Shown here: positions 42,321 through 50,514 of the stretch, piece after piece
Position numbering within the stretch: the stretch's first letter is position 1
Layout: each line of letters opens with the position of its first letter
NCBI GenBank assembly: GCA_018435055.1
Contig: JAHDOA010000016.1
Location: 91,454 to 155,453, forward strand
Reading direction: 5' to 3'
Origin: Pelotomaculum sp.
Lineage (GTDB): Bacteria > Bacillota > Desulfotomaculia > Desulfotomaculales > Pelotomaculaceae
DNA: 64,000 nucleotides
Made by a program: the position numbers and the translations under genes
The notes under the pieces: generated by a model
What the model saw: the letters and a program-made list of their open reading frames with translations, nothing else
The model's database searches: none
Told to the model about the DNA's origin: nothing

Positions 42321-43121
42321 GTGAGCGTTAAAGATTTTATTCCCGTACGCAAAAGGCTGTTTGTCGGCCTGTTAGGCGCAAGCGTGCTTGGGGCTGGGGC
42401 TCTGCTCACGGGAATCTGGTTTTTAGCGATCAACCCAACAAGGACACTATTTGATCAAATACTGCTTGTAATCCTGACCACACTGCTGATGGGCGGAACT
42501 TTGCTAGCCGCCCTGGGCATAGGCGGCATTGTCCTGACCATCCTGTATTCGAAGGATTTAACCGCCTTCCACGGGCCAATACGCATCGCTGTTAACCTGT
42601 TCTTTCCCATCGCCCTCGTTATCGGTAAAATATTTCATATAGATAGTGAAAAGATCAAGAGTTCATTTGTCGAGGTAAACAATGATTTGGTCAGGTCAAA
42701 GGCTCTCAGGCTAAAGCCGGCGCAAATACTGCTGCTGGCGCCGCACTGCCTGCAGCGCAGCGACTGTCCTTATAAAATTACAGTGAATATAGATAACTGC
42801 CGCCGCTGCGGGATGTGTCCAGTCAAAGACCTGCTGGAATTAAGGGATGCCAGCGGCATCAAGATGGGCATAGCCACAGGGGGAACACTGGCCCGTAAAT
42901 ATGTCCAGGAATACCGGCCCCGGGCGATTATCGCCATTGCCTGTGAGCGCGACCTGACCAGCGGCATCCAGGACACCAACCCGATCCCTGTGCTGGGAGT
43001 CACAAATGAACGTCCTTTTGGGCCGTGTTTCAATACCAGCGTCAAGATACCGGATGTGGAAAAAGCGGTAAATTTTTTTATTGGTGAAGAGAATTATGAA
43101 ACAGCAGTCAACAACCAGTAA
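42321..43121 (+). CDS. DUF116 family membrane/cysteine protein
   Basis: Two N-terminal membrane helices (LFVGLLGASVLGAGALLTGI; LVILTTLLMGGTLLAALGIG) precede a soluble domain with clustered cysteines: LLLAPHCLQRSDCPYKITVN, NCRRCGMCPVKDLLEL, IIAIACERDLTSG and FGPCFNT. The pattern suggests metal or Fe-S binding. DUF116 proteins sit between fmt and rsmB in many Peptococcaceae; function unknown. GGAGGAG selects GTG 42321 over the in-frame ATG 42300. Confidence 0.82.
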   Translation: MSVKDFIPVRKRLFVGLLGASVLGAGALLTGIWFLAINPTRTLFDQILLVILTTLLMGGTLLAALGIGGIVLTILYSKDLTAFHGPIRIAVNLFFPIALVIGKIFHIDSEKIKSSFVEVNNDLVRSKALRLKPAQILLLAPHCLQRSDCPYKITVNIDNCRRCGMCPVKDLLELRDASGIKMGIATGGTLARKYVQEYRPRAIIAIACERDLTSGIQDTNPIPVLGVTNERPFGPCFNTSVKIPDVEKAVNFFIGEENYETAVNNQ

Positions 43122-43157
43122 ATTCAGTGTTATGGTCAAGCCGGAGAGGGTGGGTTT

Positions 43158-44534
43158 GTGGCAAAGATATCCGCAAGGGAAATAGCCCTGCAGGTCTTAA
43201 AGGCAGTGGAGGATGAAGGCGCATATGCCGGTCTGGCCTTAAACAGGATTATCGAGAAATACCGGCCCGGCAAACTTGACCGGGCTTTTGCCACTGAATT
43301 GGTTTACGGCACACTGCGTTTTCTGCAAACTATTGACTGGATATTGGGGCAATTCATTAAACAACCTTTAAACGCTCAAACAACTTCGGTGCGCAACATA
43401 CTCAGGCTGAGCGTATACCAGTTGTTTTATCTGGACAGGGTGCCTGACTCGGCGGCCTGCAACGAAGGGGCGGAAATGGCTAGAAAACACGGGCATCCGG
43501 GCGCGGTAAAATTTGTGAACGGTGTCCTGCGCAGCATTTTACGCCGAAAATCTGAGATAACTTTTCCCAGTCTGTTTGACGATCCTGTCGGGCATATAGC
43601 GATAAAATATTCACATCCAGTCTGGATCGTAGAACGGTGGCTCAAGGAATTCGGCCCGGAAGATACAATACTCCACTGCCAGGCAAATAACATGCCGGCG
43701 CCGAATACTGTCCGCGTCAACACCTTAAAAAACACCAGGGACGAACTTGTAGAAAGGCTTATGAAAGAGGGCCTGGCTGCGAAAGAAACAGCATACGCGC
43801 CGGAAGGCGTCATGATTGAAGGGTTTTTGTCAATAGGCGCCATAGCCGCGTTCAGGGAGGGCCTGTTTCAGCCTCAGGACGAAAGCTCCATGCTTGCTTC
43901 CCGGGCGCTGGCCCCGGCGCCTGGCTCAACTGTGATTGACGCCTGCAGCGCGCCGGGGGGGAAGGCCACCCACCTGGCCCAGTTAATGGAAAACCGGGGT
44001 GAAATATTCGCCTTTGACATCCACCCGCATAAGCTGGCGCTGATTAAAGAAAATAGCGACCGCCTGGGTATCAATATTATCCAGGAGGTTGCCGGTGACG
44101 CCGCCGATCTCCCGGAAAAGTACTATGGCAGCGCTGACTATGTCCTGGTAGACGCCCCCTGTTCGGGCCTGGGCGTACTAAGACGCCGGCCGGACGCGCG
44201 CTGGCGCAAGGAACCGGGACAAATCGCCGGACTGGTGAAGCTGCAGGCGGGAATCCTTGACAGCGCCGCACGCTGTGTTAAAGACAATGGTATCTTAGTT
44301 TACAGCACCTGTACCATTACCCGTGAAGAGAACCTGGGCCAGGTGGAAGATTTCCTGGCCAGGCGCCCGGAATTCGTACTGGCGGATTTAACCCCCCTGC
44401 TTCCCCGGGCACTGGATTACGAGGGCACTATGGCTGATGGTTACCTGCAGCTGTTGCCCCACCGCCATGCGATGGACGGCTTTTTTATCGCCCGGATGAG
44501 AAAAGAAGGTATCAGAAAAGACAATGGAGAATAA
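43158..44534 (+). CDS. rsmB: 16S rRNA (cytosine-967-C5)-methyltransferase
   Basis: N-terminal NusB-like RNA-binding domain (RPGKLDRAFATELVYGTLRF) and C-terminal SAM methyltransferase domain with DACSAPGGKATHLAQ, VDAPCSGLGVLRRRPDARW (catalytic Cys) and LVYSTCTITREEN (second Cys). 458 residues is normal. GTG start after GAGAGGGTGGG. Overlaps rlmN by 11 bases. Confidence 0.94.
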   Translation: MAKISAREIALQVLKAVEDEGAYAGLALNRIIEKYRPGKLDRAFATELVYGTLRFLQTIDWILGQFIKQPLNAQTTSVRNILRLSVYQLFYLDRVPDSAACNEGAEMARKHGHPGAVKFVNGVLRSILRRKSEITFPSLFDDPVGHIAIKYSHPVWIVERWLKEFGPEDTILHCQANNMPAPNTVRVNTLKNTRDELVERLMKEGLAAKETAYAPEGVMIEGFLSIGAIAAFREGLFQPQDESSMLASRALAPAPGSTVIDACSAPGGKATHLAQLMENRGEIFAFDIHPHKLALIKENSDRLGINIIQEVAGDAADLPEKYYGSADYVLVDAPCSGLGVLRRRPDARWRKEPGQIAGLVKLQAGILDSAARCVKDNGILVYSTCTITREENLGQVEDFLARRPEFVLADLTPLLPRALDYEGTMADGYLQLLPHRHAMDGFFIARMRKEGIRKDNGE

Positions 44535-45573
44535 CTCTAATTTCAGGGTAAATTTAAAATCGTTAACTTTTTCCGAGCTTGAGGAATTTATCGCCGGGCT
44601 GGCTGTGGAAAAATACCGGGCAAAGCAGTTGGCGACATGGATTTTTAAAAAAGGCGTCACCTCATTTCAGGAAATGACGGATCTTTCCAAAAGTTTGCGG
44701 GAACGGTTAGAAACTGCAGCCTGGATTAGTACGCCAGATATCAAGGCAAAGCTGAAATCAAAACGGGGGGATACAGTAAAATATCTTTTCGGCCTGTCTG
44801 ACGGCCAGGCGGTAGAGAGTGTATATATGAAGCATGACTATGGCATCTCCGCCTGCGTTTCCACACAGGTCGGCTGCCGGTACGCCTGCCGCCTCTGCGC
44901 TTCGGGCCTGGGCGGCCTGGTACGCGATTTGGACGCGGGAGAGATATATGACCAGGCGCTCGGCATTGAAAAGGACAGCGGGGAAAGAATAAGCCACCTG
45001 GTGATTATGGGATCAGGAGAACCGCTGGATAATTACCGGGCGACGCTAACCTTTATCAGAAATATTGCCGCTAAATACGGTTTAAATATCGGCTACCGCC
45101 ATATTACTATATCCACCTGCGGGCTGGCGCCGGGGATTAGAAGACTGGCTGCGGAAAGGCTGCCCCTGACCCTGGCAGTGTCCCTCCATGCGCCAAACGA
45201 CAGCCTGCGCGACTGGCTGGTCCCGATTAACAAGCGGTATCCTTTGCCCGAGCTGATTGCGGCTTGCCGTGATTATGCCCGGGAGACGGGGCGGCGGATA
45301 ACTTTTGAGTACGCTCTCATCGCGGGTGTTAATGATTCCTGGGAACACGCGGAGGAGTTGTGCGGGCTGTTGTCCGGCATGCTTTGCCATGTAAACCTTA
45401 TTCCCGCCAACCCGGTTGCCGAAAGGGGCATAAAGCCGCCGGCAAAAAAGCAGGTTGAACTATTTAAAAGTATATTGGAAGGAAATATGCTCGCCACAAC
45501 TGTCCGGCGCGAATTCGGGGCGGATATAAACGCAGCGTGCGGACAGTTGAGACGGCGCTTATTGAATGAGTGA
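44524..45573 (+). CDS. rlmN: dual-specificity RNA methyltransferase (23S A2503/tRNA A37)
   Basis: Radical-SAM methyltransferase. The CxxxCxxC cluster motif is CRYACRLC (residues ~120-127), preceded by ISACVSTQVG. Later marks: LVIMGSGEPLDNY, YRHITISTCGLAPGIRRLA, LAVSLHAPNDSLRDWLVPIN and RREFGADINAACGQL with the Cys that receives the methyl group. 349 residues is normal. Last gene of the housekeeping run before a likely new promoter. Confidence 0.95.
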   Translation: MENNSNFRVNLKSLTFSELEEFIAGLAVEKYRAKQLATWIFKKGVTSFQEMTDLSKSLRERLETAAWISTPDIKAKLKSKRGDTVKYLFGLSDGQAVESVYMKHDYGISACVSTQVGCRYACRLCASGLGGLVRDLDAGEIYDQALGIEKDSGERISHLVIMGSGEPLDNYRATLTFIRNIAAKYGLNIGYRHITISTCGLAPGIRRLAAERLPLTLAVSLHAPNDSLRDWLVPINKRYPLPELIAACRDYARETGRRITFEYALIAGVNDSWEHAEELCGLLSGMLCHVNLIPANPVAERGIKPPAKKQVELFKSILEGNMLATTVRREFGADINAACGQLRRRLLNE

Positions 45574-45605
45574 GATTTGAAAACTAGTCTTAAATCTTGT
45601 TAATG

Positions 45606-45633
45606 TTGTAAAATTGTTTAAATTAATTATAGT
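45606..45633 (+). promoter_or_regulatory. candidate sigma-A promoter for the fhaA-prkC cluster
   Basis: TTGTAA (45606-45611) and TATAGT (45628-45633) are spaced by 16 bases in A+T-rich DNA, 30 bases upstream of fhaA. Sequence match only. Confidence 0.4.
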
Positions 45634-45662
45634 ATCTAGAATCCAATTTGGAGGTGAAAGGC

Positions 45663-46424
45663 GTGGGACTGTTCTCTGGATTGGAAGGAAGCCTGGAGAA
45701 ATATATTGAAGGTTTTTTCAAGGATAAAGTCAGCGGGCGGGTCCAGCCTGCCGATATTGCCAAAAAATTGGCCAGGGAAATGAGGGACCACAAGCGTGTA
45801 AGTATCAGCAGCATCTATGTGCCGAACGAATATACCATTTTTCTGCACCATACCGACTGGGAAGGCATTTCCGCTTTTTCCGGCGCGCTGTCCGGTGAAC
45901 TGCAGGATTATATCAGCCAGAAGGCAGCGGAAAAAAAATATTCCCTGGCCGGCCGGCCTTTGATAAAATTTGTAGCGGATGGTAACATAGCTGCGGGGAA
46001 TATTATGGTGGAGTCCAACTTTAGCGAGGCTCCGCCTGAGGAAGAAAAAAGTGATGCGGCATGCGTCCCCCTTGAACATACACAGCATTTCACACTGCTT
46101 AAAGACAAGCCGCTACTTGACGCGCCGCAGTTAGTTTACGCAAAAATCCGGGTTGAGAGCGGACCGGAGCGTGATAAAGTATTTAACTTGAACAAAAACT
46201 CCACGGTGATCGGGCGCCGGGAAAGCTGTGACATAGTCCTCAGTGATGACAGCATTTCCCGTAGACATGCCCGCCTTGACCGGCGCCAGGGCGTTTTTAT
46301 AATACACGATCTGGGCAGTACCAACGGTGTCAAAGTGAACGGAGATAGAATAACAGCGAGGGTGCTCAAATCGGGGGATGTGCTTACACTGGGCGCTACA
46401 GTCTGTACTTTTAAGGTGGAATAA
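45663..46424 (+). CDS. fhaA: FhaA-type protein (DUF3662 + FHA domain)
   Basis: Phosphothreonine-reading adaptor of the cell-wall signalling cluster. The N-terminal ~120-residue DUF3662 domain reads MGLFSGLEGSLEKYIEGFFK and PADIAKKLAREMRDHKRVSI. A linker leads to a C-terminal FHA domain with VIGRRESCDIVLSDDSISRR, HARLDRR and HDLGSTNGVKVNG. In Actinobacteria FhaA binds phosphorylated membrane partners of PknB. GGAGGTGA fixes the GTG start at 45663. Three bases separate it from the next gene. Confidence 0.92.
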   Translation: MGLFSGLEGSLEKYIEGFFKDKVSGRVQPADIAKKLAREMRDHKRVSISSIYVPNEYTIFLHHTDWEGISAFSGALSGELQDYISQKAAEKKYSLAGRPLIKFVADGNIAAGNIMVESNFSEAPPEEEKSDAACVPLEHTQHFTLLKDKPLLDAPQLVYAKIRVESGPERDKVFNLNKNSTVIGRRESCDIVLSDDSISRRHARLDRRQGVFIIHDLGSTNGVKVNGDRITARVLKSGDVLTLGATVCTFKVE

Positions 46425-46426
46425 AG

Positions 46427-46891
46427 TTGTTTGCCGTTTTTTTGTTAATCCTGCGTTATGCCTTTTTGCTTTTTTTAGTGATTTTTATCATCATGCTGGT
46501 TAAATGGATGGTTAGCGATCTGTTAATGGAAAAAGAGCCGCAGCCGGCAGGCCAAAAAGAAATGTCTATGGTTGACACAGGCCGGCTTGTGGTAATTAAT
46601 AGTTCCCTGCCGGATCTTAATTATGGCGATATCTTTTTAATAGAAAGAGATATAATTATTGGCCGGGGGGATAGCAGCAGTCTGGTAATCAAGGATACAT
46701 TTGCTTCCAATCAACATGCCCGAATATTTGTGAGACAGGGACAGTACTGGTTGGAGGACCTGGGGAGCACTAACGGCACATTCGTAAATGAAACGCAGGT
46801 GGAGCGGCCCGTTGTTCTGGCAGATGGAGACAGGCTCAGGGTGGGCAGCGTTATTTTTCAGTTTGTGAGGTGGGGTCATGAGGTGGGCTAG
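46427..46891 (+). CDS. fhaB: membrane-anchored FHA-domain protein FhaB
   Basis: One N-terminal membrane helix (LILRYAFLLFLVIFIIMLVK) followed by an FHA domain (IIIGRGDSSSLVIKDTFASN, QHARIFV, LEDLGSTNGTFVN). Probably recruited by Thr-phosphorylated proteins at the division or wall-synthesis site. TTG start with GGTGGA inside the fhaA 3' end. Overlaps the phosphatase gene by 14 bases. Confidence 0.9.
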   Translation: MFAVFLLILRYAFLLFLVIFIIMLVKWMVSDLLMEKEPQPAGQKEMSMVDTGRLVVINSSLPDLNYGDIFLIERDIIIGRGDSSSLVIKDTFASNQHARIFVRQGQYWLEDLGSTNGTFVNETQVERPVVLADGDRLRVGSVIFQFVRWGHEVG

Positions 46892-47591
46892 TATAACTGA
46901 TACCGGCCTGGTAAGGGTTTTAAATGAGGACAGCTATTGCATTTCCCCCGGAGACTGTTTTTTTGCGGTGGCAGACGGTATGGGCGGCCACCGGGCCGGT
47001 GAAGTCGCCAGTCAAATGGCCCTGCAGTTGTTAAAGCAGGCGCTGGACAGGCGCCTGAAAAGCGGGGAGAAAGCAGACAGTGCCCTGATTGCCTCAATAA
47101 AAGACGCCAATAACGCGATCTGCGAGTTGTCAGCCGGGAAGCTGGAGTGGCAGGGCATGGGAACTACCGTAACCGCTTGTCTGAAGCGGAATAGTGAACT
47201 TCTGATCGGCCAGGTGGGCGACAGCCGCGCTTATCTGCTGCGGGGCAACTGGATTGCCCAGTTGACGGAGGACCATTCCCTGGTGCAGGAACTTCTAAAA
47301 AAAGGCAGCATAACGGAGGAAGAAGCCTTCACTCACCCGCGGAGGAATGTGTTGACAAGGGCTATCGGTACAGAACCTTTCTTGGAAGTTGATTTCTACC
47401 ACTACCAGGTGCGCCCAGGTGATTTATTGCTGCTCTGCACAGACGGGCTGACAAGATACATGCGCCGGGAGGAACTTCTGGTATCCGTCAACTCATCCCC
47501 GGATCTTGATACTGCGGCAAAGGAACTTTTAAAAAAAGCGATCAGCGCTGGTGGCGCTGACAATATTACGATTATCCTTGTTGAATTTTAG
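46878..47591 (+). CDS. prpC: PP2C-family Ser/Thr phosphatase
   Basis: Reverses PrkC phosphorylation. Metal-binding motifs are FAVADGMGGHRAGEVASQ, GQVGDSRAYLLRG, LLLCTDGLTRYM and GGADNITIILVEF. The N-terminus SITDTGLVRVLNEDSYCI carries the conserved Arg/Asn/Glu/Asp. 237 residues is normal. Translation is coupled to fhaB. Confidence 0.94.
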   Translation: MRWASITDTGLVRVLNEDSYCISPGDCFFAVADGMGGHRAGEVASQMALQLLKQALDRRLKSGEKADSALIASIKDANNAICELSAGKLEWQGMGTTVTACLKRNSELLIGQVGDSRAYLLRGNWIAQLTEDHSLVQELLKKGSITEEEAFTHPRRNVLTRAIGTEPFLEVDFYHYQVRPGDLLLLCTDGLTRYMRREELLVSVNSSPDLDTAAKELLKKAISAGGADNITIILVEF

Positions 47592-47726
47592 CCTGTGAAT
47601 TTGGTTGCGTTGCAAAGGCAGTTTGCTTATAGAATTCTTTTACAAATGGCGCAAAGTTTTGATCTTGTGCAGCGAAAAAAGGGTTTATGCAGCAGAACCA
47701 TGCGTAAACTAAACAGGAGTTTTTAA

Positions 47727-49037
47727 ATGTCGGGAGTGTATTATGCCGCGTCACATTCCAATATCAAAAGTCCGGCCGGAGGCCGCAAGGTTGAGAGAAA
47801 CCTGCTGTTCCTCGCGGCGCTATATTTGCTGGCGGGAATAATGGCGCTTTACCTGGGTGAGTCCGGGTCACGCGTTATTATTGCTGTTGCCGCAGGGCTG
47901 ACTGTGGCGGCGGCCTTTTTGCTAGTTCATGTTTACTGGAAAGCCAGCGGTTTCAAGGGCGACCATTATTTGTTTCCTGTCACTGCAATGCTTATCTCTA
48001 CAGGCCTGGTATTTCTTTTTAGATTGGACCCGTACTACGGCATGCGTCAATTTATATGGATATTAGCGGGGTTGGGAACGCTGGTATTTACATCGCGCGT
48101 GCTGCTGGATCTCCGTTTCCTCGGCGACTATAAATATATATACGCGCTGCTTGGACTAATCGCTTTAATACTACCCATTTTTTTCGGCAAGGAGCAGGGG
48201 GGCGCGAAAAGCTGGCTGGACTTCGGTTTTTTCCAGCTGCAGCCATCGGAATTTGTTAAAATTCTTTTAGTACTTTTTTTGGCCGGCTATCTTGCTGAAA
48301 ACAGAGCTGTTTTAGCCGCAGGCGCCAGGAGCCTGGGGGGAATTTCCTTGCCAGGCCTGCCGGAGTGGGCCCCCCTGGTGATCATGTGGGGCGTTTCACT
48401 GCTGCTTCTGGTTTTTCAGCGCGACCTCGGCGCCGCCTTAATTTATTTCAGTACCTTTCTAGCTATGGTATACGCCGCTACCGCAAGAATTTTTTATGTT
48501 TTATTTGGTCTGGGGCTTTTTATAGCAGGTTCTTCAGCCAGTTACCTTTTGTTTGACCATGTACGCGCCAGGGTGTTAATATGGCTAAACCCGTGGCCAT
48601 ATATCGACAACATCGGCTACCAGATTACCCAGTCTCTTTTTGCCATCGGTTCCGGCGGGATCTTTGGCGCCGGTCTTGGCCAGGGATATCCCGGTTATAT
48701 ACCGCTTGTGCATTCCGACTTTATTTTCCCGGCTATTTGTGAAGAGCTCGGTCTTTTAGGTGGAGCCGGTATTATAATATTGTTTATGATGCTTATTTTC
48801 AGGGGTATAAAAATAGCTTTGCGCGTCAGAGATGAGTTTTTGGCCCTGGTGGCTATCGGGCTGACATCACTTTTAGGCTTGCAGGCATTTATCATTATTG
48901 CCGGGGTAACCAGGCTTCTGCCTTTAACGGGGGTGACCCTGCCGTATGTCAGTTATGGCGGTAGTTCCCTTGTGGCAAATTTTATCCTGCTGGGGTTACT
49001 GCTGAATATTTCCCATGAGGCTGACGACAGCTTATGA
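47727..49037 (+). CDS. ftsW: FtsW/RodA-type SEDS peptidoglycan polymerase
   Basis: SEDS-family glycosyltransferase making septal or elongation peptidoglycan with its PBP partner. About ten membrane helices; family marks are GGAKSWLDFGFFQLQPSEFV, LVFQRDLGAALIYFSTFLAM and TGVTLPYVSYGGSSLVANFI. Position in the prpC-...-pbpA-prkC cluster fits FtsW/RodA of the Mycobacterium-like arrangement. ATG follows AACAGGAG. Overlaps pbpA by 4 bases. Confidence 0.9.
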   Translation: MSGVYYAASHSNIKSPAGGRKVERNLLFLAALYLLAGIMALYLGESGSRVIIAVAAGLTVAAAFLLVHVYWKASGFKGDHYLFPVTAMLISTGLVFLFRLDPYYGMRQFIWILAGLGTLVFTSRVLLDLRFLGDYKYIYALLGLIALILPIFFGKEQGGAKSWLDFGFFQLQPSEFVKILLVLFLAGYLAENRAVLAAGARSLGGISLPGLPEWAPLVIMWGVSLLLLVFQRDLGAALIYFSTFLAMVYAATARIFYVLFGLGLFIAGSSASYLLFDHVRARVLIWLNPWPYIDNIGYQITQSLFAIGSGGIFGAGLGQGYPGYIPLVHSDFIFPAICEELGLLGGAGIIILFMMLIFRGIKIALRVRDEFLALVAIGLTSLLGLQAFIIIAGVTRLLPLTGVTLPYVSYGGSSLVANFILLGLLLNISHEADDSL

Positions 49038-50428
49038 AACAAAACATAAAAAGGCTTGGTATACTGATTATCTGTTTGCTGGCTATCCTTGTTTTTTACC
49101 TTTCGTACCTTAATGTTGTCAGGGGTTCTGAGAATGTGGTCAATCCCCATAACCGGCGCTTACAGGAATATGAAAGTCAAGTCCGGCGGGGTACGATTTA
49201 TGATAGCAAGGGGGTTGTGCTGGCTACGACCGGCTTGAGCGGTGAAAAAAATAAGCGTGTTTATCCCAGGGGGAGTGAAACCGCTCACATTTTAGGTTAT
49301 ATCTCGGAGAAATACGGCCGGGCCGGACTCGAATCCACCTGCGACCGTTATCTATTAGGGCTGGAAGGCGCCGACCGGGCCAGGAATTATATTAACAGAT
49401 TGCTGGGCAGGGAACAGCTGGGCGGCGATGTAACGCTTACTATTGATTCCTACCTGCAGGGTTTGGCCCTGGATTTGCTGGGAAAACGCCGGGGAGCTGT
49501 TGTGCTTCTTGACCCGCGGACCGGCGCGCTACTGGCGTTGGTTTCTAATCCAGTTTATGACCCGAATAAGCTGGAAGAAATCTGGCCGCAGCTAATCCAG
49601 GATGAAGATTCGCCGCTGCTTAACCGGGCTGTCCAGGGCGCTTATCCGCCGGGATCGACATTTAAAATAGTAACTGCCGCCGGCGCGCTGGCCGCCAGGC
49701 CCGATGCCTCAAGGCAGACATTTAACTGCCGGGGCTTGCTTGAAGTAAACGGATACGAACTGGAGGATACTGCGGTACACGGCAGAGTCGATATTAAAAA
49801 AGCTATCGCCGTATCCTGCAACACGACTTTTGCCCAGCTGGGACTGGACCAGGGCGCGCAAAATTTTGTCACGACGATCAAGGCTTTCGGCATTGATCAG
49901 GATCCCGGTATTGGTCTGCCTGTAAGACCGGGGACAATGGCGTCTCCTGAAGAGATTATCCCTACCGAGCTGGCCGGCAGCGCTATCGGGCAGGGTGAAT
50001 TGCTGGTGAGTCCCCTGCATATGGCTCTGGTGGCGGCGGCTATCGCCAATAGTGGCGATTTGATGAAGCCGTACCTGGTCAAGACGGTGAAGGACTCCAT
50101 GGGCCAGGTTTTGCAGCGGGAAGAGGCCCGCCACTGGTTAAATGTTACGACACCGCAGATCTGCGGGATTATTAAGGACGGCATGGTGGACGCGGTAAGA
50201 TCCGGCACTGCTACAGCCGCCGGGGTAGCCGGCGTTCAGGTGGCCGGTAAGACAGGTTCCGCGCAAAACCCGCACGGTCAGACACACGCCTGGTTTATCG
50301 GTTTTGCTCCGGCCGACCAGCCCAGATTAGCGGTTGCCGTACTTGTAGAAAACGCCGGATCCGGCGGTTCGGTGGCCGCTCCCGTAGCGGGACAACTTAT
50401 ATCCACAGCTTTAAATAAGGGATACTAG
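49034..50428 (+). CDS. pbpA: penicillin-binding protein (class B transpeptidase)
   Basis: Transpeptidase partner of the adjacent SEDS protein. One N-terminal helix (LGILIICLLAILVFYLSYLN), a pedestal region (RRGTIYDSKGVVLATT), and transpeptidase motifs SxxK (PPGSTFKIV, Ser208/Lys211), SxN (VSCNTTF, ~261) and KTG (VAGKTGSAQN, Lys406). 464 residues fits the PbpA type. Translation coupled to ftsW. Confidence 0.93.
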   Translation: MKQNIKRLGILIICLLAILVFYLSYLNVVRGSENVVNPHNRRLQEYESQVRRGTIYDSKGVVLATTGLSGEKNKRVYPRGSETAHILGYISEKYGRAGLESTCDRYLLGLEGADRARNYINRLLGREQLGGDVTLTIDSYLQGLALDLLGKRRGAVVLLDPRTGALLALVSNPVYDPNKLEEIWPQLIQDEDSPLLNRAVQGAYPPGSTFKIVTAAGALAARPDASRQTFNCRGLLEVNGYELEDTAVHGRVDIKKAIAVSCNTTFAQLGLDQGAQNFVTTIKAFGIDQDPGIGLPVRPGTMASPEEIIPTELAGSAIGQGELLVSPLHMALVAAAIANSGDLMKPYLVKTVKDSMGQVLQREEARHWLNVTTPQICGIIKDGMVDAVRSGTATAAGVAGVQVAGKTGSAQNPHGQTHAWFIGFAPADQPRLAVAVLVENAGSGGSVAAPVAGQLISTALNKGY

Positions 50429-50514
50429 TTAGGTCCGGGTATAGGAGCAGTAGGTAGTATGTTTATCTGAATATAGGCTGTAAGATTCCTTTGACAATGA
50501 CAGAGGTGAACATA